Source: Bacteroidota bacterium (GTDB lineage Bacteria > Bacteroidota > Bacteroidia > Cytophagales > Cyclobacteriaceae). Taken from it: a DNA stretch of 64,000 bases. Within the stretch, counting starts at the first letter, position 1; each line of letters begins with the position of its first letter. Positions 45,694 through 54,430 of this stretch are shown in pieces. Below the pieces are notes generated by a model. The model worked only from the letters and a program-made list of their open reading frames with translations. It had not been told where the DNA came from and searched no databases. Made by a program: the position numbers and the translations under genes. Location: positions 1 to 64,000 of the forward strand of contig JADFHN010000010.1 of the NCBI GenBank assembly GCA_022567155.1, in the 5' to 3' direction.

Positions 45694-45893
45694 CGTCATT
45701 ACCCGAATCGTGTGAGCGATATCAGGCTGCGCCCAACGTAACGAAGTGAAGGTGGGTAATCTCCCCCTGCCATAAAACGTCATTATCCGAATCGCAAAGT
45801 GATATCGGATAATCTCCTCGTTTAAAATACGAATGTATAAATTGAAACCAGTGAGTCGTTAGGGGGATTACCCGGTCAAGCCGGGTAATGACG
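45694..45893. repeat. 200-bp repeat cluster with 12-bp inverted ends
   Basis: CGTCATTACCCG at 45694-45705 is matched by its exact reverse complement at 45882-45893. Inside are related modules: one at 45694-45768, one beginning CGTCATTATCCGAATCG at about 45778-45819, and an inverted one at about 45861-45894. Each module has ATTAYCCG and CGGRTAAT arms, so each can form a hairpin. The cluster lies between convergent genes and may act as a two-way terminator. No open frame; no target-site duplication seen. Confidence 0.65.
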
Positions 45894-45919
45894 GTAGGGT
45901 TTCGGGAGTCCTGGACTGT

Positions 45920-46489
45920 TTATAGGTTTTCCAATAGTTTATCGATGGGCACCCGTACCCTGTAATTAGGATCAAAGTATTTAAATACAATCTTTTGATC
46001 CTGATTTATAATATACGTAGCAGGTACCGGCAGATATTTGTGCTGATTGTCAACACCTGTTTCTTCATAACCCCTTATAAATTCATCGTACTTTTCTTTA
46101 GATATGACGTGGTAGGCAAGCATTATCTGCAGTTTTTCATCATGAAGAATACTGAATGTTGCTTTCGAGACCGATGTGGTCTTCTGTACTCCGTCTTCAT
46201 GCTCAGGCGTAATGGCTATCAGGGTTGCGCCTTTTCCCTCTATGAGAAACAGGGAGTCCTGATAGTTCCTGAATTGCTCCATGCAATAACGGCACCATGC
46301 ACCCCGGTAAAAGGTTAGTATAACTTTTCCGGATTTTAACGACTCTTTAAGTGAAATGATCTTGCCAAACTGGTCTTCAGCCTTAAAATCAGGGGCAAAA
46401 TCTCCGACCGAAAGCCCTGCCGGATTCTCATAGCCCGGATGTGCAAATACGGTTAATGTGTTGTAAAGAATAAAAATAAAAGCGTACAT
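45920..46489 (-). CDS. AhpC/TSA-type peroxiredoxin-like protein, secreted
   Basis: A 189-residue thioredoxin-fold protein with a short N-terminal signal (FIFILYNTLTVFAHP). The active-site region is LTFYRGAWCRYCMEQFRNY with a CxxC pair, preceded by GDFAPDFKAEDQFGKIISL, and followed by VPATYIINQDQKIVFKYFDPNYRVR. This matches peroxiredoxin-like (AhpC/TSA) proteins that reduce peroxides or act as thiol reductases in the periplasm. The role is inferred. Convergent with the KdsC-like gene across the repeat cluster. Confidence 0.83.
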   Translation of the reverse strand: MYAFIFILYNTLTVFAHPGYENPAGLSVGDFAPDFKAEDQFGKIISLKESLKSGKVILTFYRGAWCRYCMEQFRNYQDSLFLIEGKGATLIAITPEHEDGVQKTTSVSKATFSILHDEKLQIMLAYHVISKEKYDEFIRGYEETGVDNQHKYLPVPATYIINQDQKIVFKYFDPNYRVRVPIDKLLENL

Positions 46490-46639
46490 TTTAATTGAAT
46501 TTTATACGGGGATAACGTTATCCTGTATTAATAGTTCAATAAATATACATTACTTCATTCTTACACGCTTATAAATTTTCTATCTTTATCCTCCTTTACC
46601 GGATATCATCTGAAATATTTTGATCCGATCCAATTGTAA

Positions 46640-48259
46640 ATGAAAATGAAAACCCCGTTTCTAACGCGTAACCTTGTGCTGTTATTCCTGTTTGCTGTCA
46701 ATTTTCTTATTGCCCAGGAAAGTTCTGATGAGCAGAAATACGCTCCTGAAGGCTGGCATAATTATGACCGCACAAAGCAGATGTACAATGGTGTAAGTAC
46801 GGCCGAAGCATATGCGCTGTTGGAGGGGAAAGAATCGGAAACAGTAATCGTAGCCGTTATCGATTCCGGCGTCGATGTAGATCATGAAGACCTTCAGGGC
46901 TCCATTTGGGTAAATGAAGACGAAGTGCCGGGAAACGGCATTGATGACGATAAAAACGGATATGTGGATGATGTCAACGGCTGGAATTTTCTTGGACCGG
47001 TTAAGGAAGACACCTATGAGGTTACACGTCTTTTTGTAAAATACCATAAAATATTTGGCGATAAGACTGCTGAAGAAATATCAAGAGGCGAACGGCAGGA
47101 ATATGAATTGTATGAGAAGCTTAAGCGTGAACTGGATAATCAGTTAGCAAAAAACAGAGAACAGTATGCCATGATAGATAACTTTTACCAGGTTTATACA
47201 AAAGCCCTGCGCCTTATCAGGGCCTATCTGGATACCAAAGAAATTACTTTAGAAGACTTAAACAGCCTGAATTCACCTGATCGTAAAGTGGCAGGAGCAC
47301 GCGATATCCTGAAATATGGATTTGAAATGAATGTTACGGAAGAGTTGCTATTTAAACAGCGGGAGCATTTCCGGGTAATCGTTGAGTACGGATATAACGT
47401 TGATTTTGATCCGCGTCACCTGGTAGGTGATGATTTCGAAGATGTATATCAGAAGTTTTACGGTGACAACAATGTAAGTGGATTCGCTTCTCACGGTACT
47501 CAGGTGGCAGGCGTGATCGCCGCACAAAGAAACAACGGTATCGGTATTAATGGAATTGCTGACAATGTAAAAATCATGGTCTTACGAGCCGTCCCTGATG
47601 GAGACGAGCGTGATAAGGATGTAGCCAATGCTATTATCTACGCGGTCGACAACGGGGCAGACATCATTAATATGAGTTTTGGAAAACGATTTTCTCCGCG
47701 CAAAGAAGCTGTAGATAAGGCCATTGCCTATGCCGATTCCAAAGGCGTACTCATGATCCATGCTTCGGGCAACGACAGCAAGGATGTAGATGTTACCAGC
47801 AATTTTCCCACAAAATATTATAGCGACACAAAAAAATACGCAAAAGGATGGCTTGAAATAGGCGCATCATCCTGGGAAAAGGAAGACAATTTCGTGGCGA
47901 CCTTTTCAAATTACGGTAAAAAAATGGTGGATGTTTTTGCCCCGGGTGTTGCCATCCATACTACTTCGCCGGACAATGAATATGATAGCGTGGATGGAAC
48001 AAGCTTTGCATGTCCTGTAACTGCAGGAGTGGCGGCAATGTTAATGTCTTACTTCCCGAATCTTACCTCCACAGAGGTCAGGGATATTATCCTGCAATCA
48101 GCCGTTGACTTCAAAGATCTGGAGGTTAACAAACCAGTGGATCATGATAAGGAAGCCGAAACTACGAAATTCGGTGATCTGTCCGCAACAGGGGGTATTG
48201 TTAATGCGTATGAAGCAGTGAAACTGGCGGCATCTGTGACGATGGGAAAGAGAGATTAA
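46640..48259 (+). CDS. S8-family serine peptidase (subtilase), secreted
   Basis: A 539-residue subtilisin-like protease with a signal peptide (LVLLFLFAVNFLIAQ). The catalytic triad is Asp75 (VAVIDSGVDVDHEDL), His285 (FASHGTQVAGVIAA) and Ser455 (DGTSFACPVTAGVAAML), with the oxyanion Asn378 in HASGND. About 200 residues separate Asp and His, much more than in subtilisin, and this insert is rich in charged helices (ERQEYELYEKLKRELDNQ). It also has a calcium-loop-like GNGIDDDKNGYVDDVNG at about 98-114. No C-terminal sorting domain is visible. An ATG two codons in (46646) is an alternative start. Confidence 0.92.
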   Translation: MKMKTPFLTRNLVLLFLFAVNFLIAQESSDEQKYAPEGWHNYDRTKQMYNGVSTAEAYALLEGKESETVIVAVIDSGVDVDHEDLQGSIWVNEDEVPGNGIDDDKNGYVDDVNGWNFLGPVKEDTYEVTRLFVKYHKIFGDKTAEEISRGERQEYELYEKLKRELDNQLAKNREQYAMIDNFYQVYTKALRLIRAYLDTKEITLEDLNSLNSPDRKVAGARDILKYGFEMNVTEELLFKQREHFRVIVEYGYNVDFDPRHLVGDDFEDVYQKFYGDNNVSGFASHGTQVAGVIAAQRNNGIGINGIADNVKIMVLRAVPDGDERDKDVANAIIYAVDNGADIINMSFGKRFSPRKEAVDKAIAYADSKGVLMIHASGNDSKDVDVTSNFPTKYYSDTKKYAKGWLEIGASSWEKEDNFVATFSNYGKKMVDVFAPGVAIHTTSPDNEYDSVDGTSFACPVTAGVAAMLMSYFPNLTSTEVRDIILQSAVDFKDLEVNKPVDHDKEAETTKFGDLSATGGIVNAYEAVKLAASVTMGKRD

Positions 48260-48271
48260 ATGCTGGTATTT

Positions 48272-48886
48272 TTAAACAATGTTTCCCACCAATAAAAACA
48301 CCGGATATTTCCTGACTTCATTTGTTGTTTTCTTTTCAATCTGATAACATACTTCATAATGGACGGGCTCAAATCCGGCTTTTCTTAGGTTACCTTACAT
48401 ATCAGCCCGGTCAAATCCCTTATGACTTTGAAATGGACCGTCATGAAACGAACCATTTTCTTTTTCAAGATCAATGATCGCAAGTTTACCATGCGAAGTC
48501 AGCAACCTGCGGAATTTCCGGAACAACTCCTCAACATCACCAATATGGTGCAGGGTCAGCATGATAAAAATGAGATCAAATCTTTCATCCGGCAGCGGTC
48601 CTTTCAACAAATCTCCATGAACAGGTTTCAGATTTATAACTTTCTAATCTGTAATTTTTTGCCGCGCTACCTTTGTCATTTTGACCGAATCATCCATCAG
48701 TATTATTTCCCGGATATCCTCTTTGAGGACAAAACTCATCAGCCCCGTGCCGCTTCCGTATTCCATGGCACTTTTCACCTGACTGAGATCAATTGTTGAT
48801 TTTAATCTTACTACAATATCTTCTGCTCTTTTTACCCTGGAAGGATCGTCGTCCCAGGTAGCTGCTTTTTCATCAAATTCGCTCAT
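48272..48886 (-). pseudogene. Class I SAM methyltransferase interrupted by two in-frame stops
   Basis: A 205-codon reading frame from ATG at 48886 to TAA at 48272 that reads through as one methyltransferase: SEFDEKAATWDDDPSRVKRA, AMEYGSGTGLMSFVLKE (SAM motif I), DLIFIMLTLHHIGDVEELF, GKLAIIDLEKENGSFHD, KAGFEPVHYEVCYQIEKK. It is broken by TAG at 48646-48644 (after RQKITD) and TAA at 48397-48395 (after GFDRADM). No frameshift is present. Two different stop codons argue for recent point-mutation decay rather than recoding. An in-frame start at 48907 is also possible. A 48-base duplicate of its 5' end lies at 52208-52255. Confidence 0.8.
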
Positions 48887-49075
48887 TGGTGATAACCTAT
48901 GATACATTTAATTACCTGCTATTTATTTAAGGAACGAAATCATTTTTACTATCCTCTGCTGTAACATTTTAGACTCACAATTCATCTGACAAGGATTACC
49001 AGGACAATCTCCTCATTATAATGTAAAAATAATGCCTCACAGGAAGCCTTTTCAATCTTGTTTGCGTCTTTACAA

Positions 49076-49094
49076 TACATCAAACTTCAATGTA
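49076..49094. promoter_or_regulatory. Relic PadR operator
   Basis: TACATCAAACTTCAATGTA, a 9-1-9 inverted repeat with two mismatched pairs, lies upstream of the dead padR copy and matches the site at 54051-54069 at all but one base. Confidence 0.5.
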
Positions 49095-49112
49095 TCTAAC
49101 CTCAAGGCAATT

Positions 49113-49340
49113 ATGGCATAAAAGGAGTTAATAAAAGACACTCTTCAAACCATCATTCTCAAAGTTCTGTATGACCATGGTCGCATGTATGGCTGGCTAT
49201 GAAACAACCCAAAAAGTAAAAGACCTGAAAATCTGTGAAATTTAGTTAAGTGAAGGTTCGCTTTATCCACATTTGCATCGAATGTAAGCGGAGTGGATCC
49301 TCACCTCAGAAACCACGGTTATCGGCGATAAGATGACCAC
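49113..49340 (+). pseudogene. Dead copy of a PadR-family regulator
   Basis: The stretch aligns along its length with the intact padR at 54087. It starts ATGGCATAA, so codon 3 is a stop, then reads KELIKDTLQTIILKVLYDHGRMYG almost as in the live gene, then breaks by stops and frameshifts; later segments (GAAGGTTCGCTTTATCCACA and others) still match. The upstream operator-like sequence is kept. No permease follows; the next gene is a glycosyltransferase. Confidence 0.78.
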
Positions 49341-49550
49341 AGAGATTCAAAGAAGGATACAAATGGGATACAATCTAATTTAGTGCATTGGGGCATTACG
49401 AAAAGTGAGTAACTTCCGGGTTTTATATTCAAACCGAAAATGGTTGTTGATTCCGTGGCAGACATTAAGCTTCCACTTCCATGGTGGAAGTAGGTCGATA
49501 ATCAGTTTTACAGTAATGTTAAGATCGAATGGATTATATTCGGGTTACTT

Positions 49551-51227
49551 ATGTCTGATAAAAGGGTTCGAGTTTTATTTTACACTATTTGGTTTCTGAC
49601 CTTGGTTCTTCAAGCCCGCTATTCCGATCTAGTTGGCGATGAGGCTTATTACTGGCTATTCTCCGAAGATCTTGCATGGGGATATTTTGACCACCCACCG
49701 GTAACGGCCTTGCTAATTAAAGCAGGTTATTTTCTTTTTCCGAACGAACTTGGAGTCAGGTTTTTCTTTGTTCTATTAATCACTCTCACAATCTATCTTA
49801 CTGAGAAATTGATCAAACCCGCTAATCTCAAATTGTTTTATTGCATTGTTTTATCAATTGCTATTCTTCCTATTGGGCTGGCATTTGGCGGGGGTATGTT
49901 TGCTATACCTGATTTTCCACTTCTATTTTTTTTAATTGTCTATCTTCACCTTTACAATTACTACCTTCGTAATCCTTCCTCCTGGGTGATTATCATTTTA
50001 TTGTCCGTAGTTATTTGTCTGCTACTACTAAGTAAATATCATGGTATGTTGGTGGTCGGATTTACTGTCGTGTCTAATCTTGATCTTCTAAAGAAGAAAT
50101 CATTTTGGATAATTGCGGTTTTATCTACCCTTTTGTTTTTACCGCACGTGCTATGGCAATACGCACACGATTTTGTATCTATAAAGTACCACCTGCGGAG
50201 TGGCCAAGCCTTTACAGTATTCAATACGTTGGAATATTTGTTCACTCAACCTTTCGTTTTAGGACCCTTAATAGGAGTTATTCTTGTTTACCTCGGATTT
50301 GTGTATAAGCCCAATAATTTATTCGAACGAAGCTTAAAATTTATAGTGGTGGGTACCTATTTGTTCTTTTTTATATTGACATTAAAAGGGGGAGTTGAAG
50401 CAAACTGGACCATCATAACCCTAATTCCATTATTGTATATAGGTTACAAAAAAATTGTGGAAAGTAAAAAGTTAAGAAAAATAGTGTTTGTTTCATTTAT
50501 TATTTCATTTCCTTTAATTCTGGCGGCACGTCTATTTCTGGTTTGGAACTTCCTTCCTGACTCGCTTAATATTTCAAAATACCATGATGCCAACCGTTGG
50601 GTACAGGAACTTAAGAAAAAATCAGATGGAAATCCGGTGGTATTTATGAATTCATATCAGAATGCATCAATCTATAAATTCTATTCAGATGTTGAAGCCA
50701 TCTCTTTGAACAATGTATGGGGAAGGGAAAACCAATTTTCTGTTTGGGATTCGGAGGCTAAGTTGCAAGGTAAAACCATCACATTAGTTACACACCCCTC
50801 GAGAAAAGAAAATGATAGTATTTTTATAGCAAATGCATATCTACCTTATATCCATATTGACAACTTCCGGTCATATTCCAACGTGGCTATTTCCGTTAAC
50901 GTTCAAGAACCAATATTTGAAAAGCCTGGGGCTTCGTCAGTAATTAAGGTTCGGTTTGACTACCGGAATGATAATGTTCGCGATTTTGAAGCAAATGAAG
51001 AATTCCCATCCTATGTCAGTTATAGTTTTTTCAGAAATTCAGAAGTTTTCGAAATGCGGGTTTCAGACTTGTTAATACATAACGAGATGTTGTTCAGTGG
51101 CAAAGAATATGAGGTTATAATAACTGCTCCAACTGAGCCTGGAACTTATAATTTATATTTATCTATAAAAACAGGCTGGCTTCCACCGACATTTAATGGT
51201 GAAGATATAAGATTCATAGTGGAATGA
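49551..51227 (+). CDS. GT39/ArnT-like membrane glycosyltransferase
   Basis: A 558-residue integral membrane enzyme of the PMT_2/ArnT superfamily, which transfers sugars from polyprenyl-phosphate donors. The N-terminal loop carries the characteristic DEAYYWLFSEDLAWGYFDHPPVTALLI, with the catalytic-type acidic residues. About ten hydrophobic segments follow to residue about 330, then a soluble C-terminal domain of beta character (about 340-558). Such enzymes glycosylate lipid A, proteins or other envelope acceptors; the acceptor is unknown. The sequence is more AT-rich than the neighbours and lies among broken genes, suggesting acquisition or rearrangement. Confidence 0.82.
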   Translation: MSDKRVRVLFYTIWFLTLVLQARYSDLVGDEAYYWLFSEDLAWGYFDHPPVTALLIKAGYFLFPNELGVRFFFVLLITLTIYLTEKLIKPANLKLFYCIVLSIAILPIGLAFGGGMFAIPDFPLLFFLIVYLHLYNYYLRNPSSWVIIILLSVVICLLLLSKYHGMLVVGFTVVSNLDLLKKKSFWIIAVLSTLLFLPHVLWQYAHDFVSIKYHLRSGQAFTVFNTLEYLFTQPFVLGPLIGVILVYLGFVYKPNNLFERSLKFIVVGTYLFFFILTLKGGVEANWTIITLIPLLYIGYKKIVESKKLRKIVFVSFIISFPLILAARLFLVWNFLPDSLNISKYHDANRWVQELKKKSDGNPVVFMNSYQNASIYKFYSDVEAISLNNVWGRENQFSVWDSEAKLQGKTITLVTHPSRKENDSIFIANAYLPYIHIDNFRSYSNVAISVNVQEPIFEKPGASSVIKVRFDYRNDNVRDFEANEEFPSYVSYSFFRNSEVFEMRVSDLLIHNEMLFSGKEYEVIITAPTEPGTYNLYLSIKTGWLPPTFNGEDIRFIVE

Positions 51228-51345
51228 ATACGGATCAACCAGGTTTAGAAACACTATTACAGTTGAATTTCTATGATATGTGTGTAATAACCACACGACT
51301 CCAAACGCTCAGGAGATGTTATTCTACCCAGGTTTTGATAAAATT

Positions 51346-51750
51346 TTATTTTTTAGTGTGAATTATGATCACACCATTTGCCCCTCTCATACCATAAACA
51401 TTTGTAGATGCCACATCTTTCAAAACTTCTACGCGAGCTATATCATTAGGGTCTACCATTGCAGCAGCCTGGTCATAACTACCCACCTGGATGCGGTCAA
51501 TTATATAGAGTGGTTCGTTAGAACCACTTATGCTGGACATGCCTCTAACCAAAACACTGTAGCTATCACCGCGCCTGGTAACTGATATTCCAGGAACTCT
51601 GTACAAATAGTCAGCTAATTCACGATATGTTGTACTAAGTTTGGTAGGGTCTGTAATGTTCTGTGCAGAGGTAGAACTTGAACTCGAGGAAGATGCACAG
51701 GAGGCAAACAAACCAATTACTATAATATAATACATGCCATTGAATTTCAT
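51346..51750 (-). CDS. Plug-only TonB-receptor-like lipoprotein, paralog 1
   Basis: A 134-residue lipoprotein (IVIGLFASCASSSS lipobox) whose mature part is a lone TonB-receptor plug: LADYLYRVPGISVTRRGDSYSVLVRG, then SGSNEPLYIIDRIQVG, then VDPNDIARVEVLKDVASTNVYGMRGANGVIIIHTKK. These are SusC-type plug motifs, but the barrel is missing and the protein ends right after the plug. The second copy at 53374 is about 75% identical, so both are maintained short proteins rather than truncations. They might interact with TonB/ExbBD or regulate receptors; this is inference. Confidence 0.8.
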   Translation of the reverse strand: MKFNGMYYIIVIGLFASCASSSSSSSTSAQNITDPTKLSTTYRELADYLYRVPGISVTRRGDSYSVLVRGMSSISGSNEPLYIIDRIQVGSYDQAAAMVDPNDIARVEVLKDVASTNVYGMRGANGVIIIHTKK

Positions 51751-52358
51751 AATGATTTATTTAAGTTGGAATATCAGATACAAGATAATTTAACACATTA
51801 ATCACAACAATGATTTTAGTCATAGAACTATAAATGTATACGATAAATTGTCTGATTAGGTTATTTCTAACTGTGGATTTCTTAGGCTCTGAATTATAAT
51901 CTTATGCCCATTTTTGAAGCAATGATTCCAGATATATTTGGTTACATGACAAGAAGGGGAAACATATAAATTTTCCGATGCAAACCGGAATTAATACAAT
52001 GTGTATTCTCAGTGGGACCTCCAGTTTCCTGGATTGGATATACTGATTCAATTAAATGCCAGATATCGACAGTAAACCAACATTTATTTCTTCCAAGAGG
52101 GGATTTATTGAAATTCCTGCCTGTCGGCAGGCATAGCAATTTTTCTATATCGCAAGTTATAGATGGGCACTAATTAGCAGTTTAGTTGTATTTCCTTTGA
52201 AACATTGGGAAGGATCGTCGTCCCACGTAGATGCTTTTTCATCAAATTCGCTCATTTCAAGTGTCAATTTGTTCTTTCTGAAGAATGCAATTTACCAGAA
52301 GTAAACAAATTTTCAATGATGGTATTTGTTTGCAGGATAAATTTCGCATCTTGACCAC
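51751..52358. other. Gap with plug-gene upstream motif, hairpin and methyltransferase fragment
   Basis: A 608-base gap between divergent genes. It holds the AATGATTTTAGTCAT motif at about 51809-51823 upstream of the plug gene, a small GC-rich hairpin at 52116-52133 (GCCTG/CAGGC), and a fragment of the methyltransferase start at 52208-52255. No full gene is seen. Confidence 0.55.
52208..52255 (-). pseudogene. Duplicated 5' fragment of the methyltransferase
   Basis: 48 bases match 48839-48886 with two mismatches and encode MSEFDEKASTWDDDPS from ATG at 52255, then leave the homology. Only the first 16 codons were copied or kept. Confidence 0.75.
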
Positions 52359-53204
52359 ATGCGTCAGAGAACTTTTATCATTGGGATCATTTTTGTTGTA
52401 CTCGTTGCAGTAGGGTCGCTTTTTAAAATACTTGATCTTCCAGGAGCTTTCGCCATGCTGGCATTATCAGCACTGTTTACACTGGCATTTTCTGTTTTCT
52501 ATTTAATTGATAAAATTAGTATTGAAAGAAATAGAGAAGCCAGAATTTCAGTCGTGGTACTGTCTTTAGCCTTGCTTTTGGTAATCCTCAGTTCAGTTTC
52601 CACTTTGTTGCATTGGCCCCTTAGTGGAGCTTTGGGATATATGTCGGTGATAATTTTCAGTGTGTATCTTGTTTTCTTTACTCGGTACACAGAAGGCAGG
52701 AAACTAAAACTGCAGAAAGACCGTCAGCTGGCCAGTATCCTTTTTACTGACATCGTGGGGTTTACAAGCATGATGGGACAAAATGAAGACAAAACTTTGC
52801 TGGCACTGGATCGTAACAGAACCATTCAAAAACGACTGATACGAAAATACAGGGGAAAATGGATAAAAGAGATGGGGGATGGCTCTATTTCCATATTCTT
52901 CACAGCGAGTGAAGCTGTTCTTTGCGCCATAGCTATTCAAAAAGAGATACAGGCAAAGGAAGATTTCAGTGTTCGAATGGGGATTCACGTATCTGAAATT
53001 TTGTTTACGGATAAAGATATCTTTGGCGATGGTGTGAATGTAGCTTCGCGCATATCTTCCATTGCGGGGGCTAATGAAATATGTTTTTCTAATGTTGTTT
53101 TTCAAAACATCCGTAACCGTGAGGATTTAAAAATTGAAGACCAGGGTGTTCAGAATCTTAAGAATGTCGCCTACGATGTGAGAGTTTTTAGACTTGTAGT
53201 TTAG
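52359..53204 (+). CDS. Class III adenylate cyclase with membrane N-terminus
   Basis: A 281-residue protein. Residues 1-108 hold about four hydrophobic segments in two similar halves (FKILDLPGAFAMLALSALFT and LLHWPLSGALGYMSVIIFSV). The cyclase domain (about 120-281) has the metal-binding Asp131 (FTDIVGF) and Asp174 (KEMGDG), Lys170 and Asp220 fitting ATP selection, and Asn227/Arg231 (DGVNVASRI) for the transition state. All catalytic residues are present, so it should make cAMP. No cAMP receptor gene is adjacent. It is probably transcribed alone. Confidence 0.85.
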   Translation: MRQRTFIIGIIFVVLVAVGSLFKILDLPGAFAMLALSALFTLAFSVFYLIDKISIERNREARISVVVLSLALLLVILSSVSTLLHWPLSGALGYMSVIIFSVYLVFFTRYTEGRKLKLQKDRQLASILFTDIVGFTSMMGQNEDKTLLALDRNRTIQKRLIRKYRGKWIKEMGDGSISIFFTASEAVLCAIAIQKEIQAKEDFSVRMGIHVSEILFTDKDIFGDGVNVASRISSIAGANEICFSNVVFQNIRNREDLKIEDQGVQNLKNVAYDVRVFRLVV

Positions 53205-53373
53205 AAAATCCGTGGTCCAAGTACAATTTTTTAAATCAACAAAAACAGCTAAAACATTGATCTCACTACAACCTTCCAACATTCCAGTATTCCATTATTA
53301 CATCTCTGTGATCCTTTGTGCATTCTCTTGGAACCTCTATGGAATAGTCTTTTTGTGATAAGTGCCGATTTGC

Positions 53374-53763
53374 TTATTTTTTGGTGTGAATAATAATCAC
53401 TCCGTTTGCTCCTCTCATTCCGTAGGCGGTTGTAGATGCCACATCTTTCAAAACTTCTACATATGCTATATCATTAGGATCAATCATTGCCGCTGCCTGG
53501 TTATAACTGCCAACCTGGTTCCGGTCAATTACATAAAGGGGTTCGTTAGAACCACTGATACTGGATATGCCTCTAATCAAAACACTGTAGTTTCCGCTGC
53601 TGCCGGTTACCAATACTCCCGGGACCCTGCGTAAATAATCAGCCAATTCATTATAGGTTGTACTAAGTTCAGCAGGATCTGTCATATCCTGTGCGTTTCT
53701 CGAAGAAGCGCAGGAGGCAAACAAACCTATGATTATAACATAAATTACAGTATTGATTTTCAT
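53374..53763 (-). CDS. Plug-only TonB-receptor-like lipoprotein, paralog 2
   Basis: A 129-residue lipoprotein (IIIGLFASCASSRN lipobox) with the same lone plug: LADYLRRVPGVLVTGSSGNYSVLIRG, SGSNEPLYVIDRNQVG, VEVLKDVASTTAYGMRGANGVIIIHTKK. It lacks the serine-rich linker of paralog 1. As in paralog 1, an ATGA-TCAT inverted motif lies about 60 bases upstream of the start, so the two may share control. The cyclase gene sits between them on the other strand. Confidence 0.8.
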   Translation of the reverse strand: MKINTVIYVIIIGLFASCASSRNAQDMTDPAELSTTYNELADYLRRVPGVLVTGSSGNYSVLIRGISSISGSNEPLYVIDRNQVGSYNQAAAMIDPNDIAYVEVLKDVASTTAYGMRGANGVIIIHTKK

Positions 53764-54086
53764 ATTAAAATTTATTTGTCAACAATATCATATACAATAT
53801 AATTTATCGCTGCGATCGTCACAATGATTTAGTCATTTTAAATTTAAATATACGGGATTGTCGTCTTCTTACGATCTACGAACTAATCATTCCTCCTAAT
53901 AAAATAGGATATGCCCGTAATATCCTTTGACTGTCATTTATTAAGCCGAATCGATTTTCATATTTCTCCCTGTTAATAGACACCATTGGCATCCAAGATA
54001 CTTTTTTTTCTGGAACTGTAACCTTTTGTTTAGTAAGGACGTCTTACAATTACATCGAACTTCAATGTATTTAACTTCAAGGCAGG
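53764..54086. other. Divergent gap between plug paralog 2 and padR
   Basis: A 323-base gap. It holds AATGATTTAGTCATT (about 53822-53836) on the plug side and the PadR operator at 54051-54069 on the other. The middle shows nothing I can name. Confidence 0.5.
54051..54069. promoter_or_regulatory. PadR operator
   Basis: TACATCGAACTTCAATGTA is a 9-1-9 inverted repeat with a single mismatched pair, 17 bases before the padR start. PadR-family sites are typically TACAT/ATGTA-armed palindromes, and the site is conserved at the dead copy. It suggests autorepression of the padR-permease operon. Confidence 0.65.
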
Positions 54087-54428
54087 ATGGCTCCAAAGGA
54101 ATTAATTAAAGGCACGCTTCAAACGATCATTCTAAAAGTACTTCATGATAACGGTCGTATGTACGGATATGAAATCACCAATAGGGTGAAAGAACTGACC
54201 GACAGTGAAATTCAGCTGAGTGAAGGGTCTCTTTATCCGCATTTACACCGGATGGAGGCGGAGGGTATCCTTATCACAGAAACTGTGCATATCGGTAAAC
54301 GGATTCGCAAGTACTACCAGATAACCGCTACAGGAAAAATGGTTGTTGATGAAAAAATTCGTGATTTTACCAATTTCGTTCGAATAATGCAAAATGTGCT
54401 TCAGTTGAATCCCATTTCTAATGCATAA
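54087..54428 (+). CDS. PadR-family transcriptional regulator
   Basis: A 113-residue winged-helix regulator. It shows KGTLQTIILKVLHDNGRMYGYEITNRVKE, the SEGSLYPHLHRMEAEGILITE recognition-wing segment, and GKRIRKYYQITATGK, all PadR hallmarks, with a C-terminal dimerisation helix. It lies two bases before the permease gene and beside a matching palindrome, so it probably represses its own operon and senses a ligand or envelope stress. Such PadR-permease pairs recur in Bacteroidota genomes. Confidence 0.92.
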   Translation: MAPKELIKGTLQTIILKVLHDNGRMYGYEITNRVKELTDSEIQLSEGSLYPHLHRMEAEGILITETVHIGKRIRKYYQITATGKMVVDEKIRDFTNFVRIMQNVLQLNPISNA

Positions 54429-54430
54429 AA

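Noticed and set aside
49480-49500. Hairpin CTTCCAC/GTGGAAG upstream of the GT39 gene as a terminator or regulator
   Set aside because: Seven pairs and no T tract; no second feature supports a function.
49405-49599. 64-codon frame before the glycosyltransferase
   Set aside because: It overlaps the GT39 start in another frame and has no motif or signal.
51942-52139. 65-codon reverse frame in the plug-cyclase gap
   Set aside because: No motif, low-complexity AT-rich codons, and it runs into a GC-rich hairpin.
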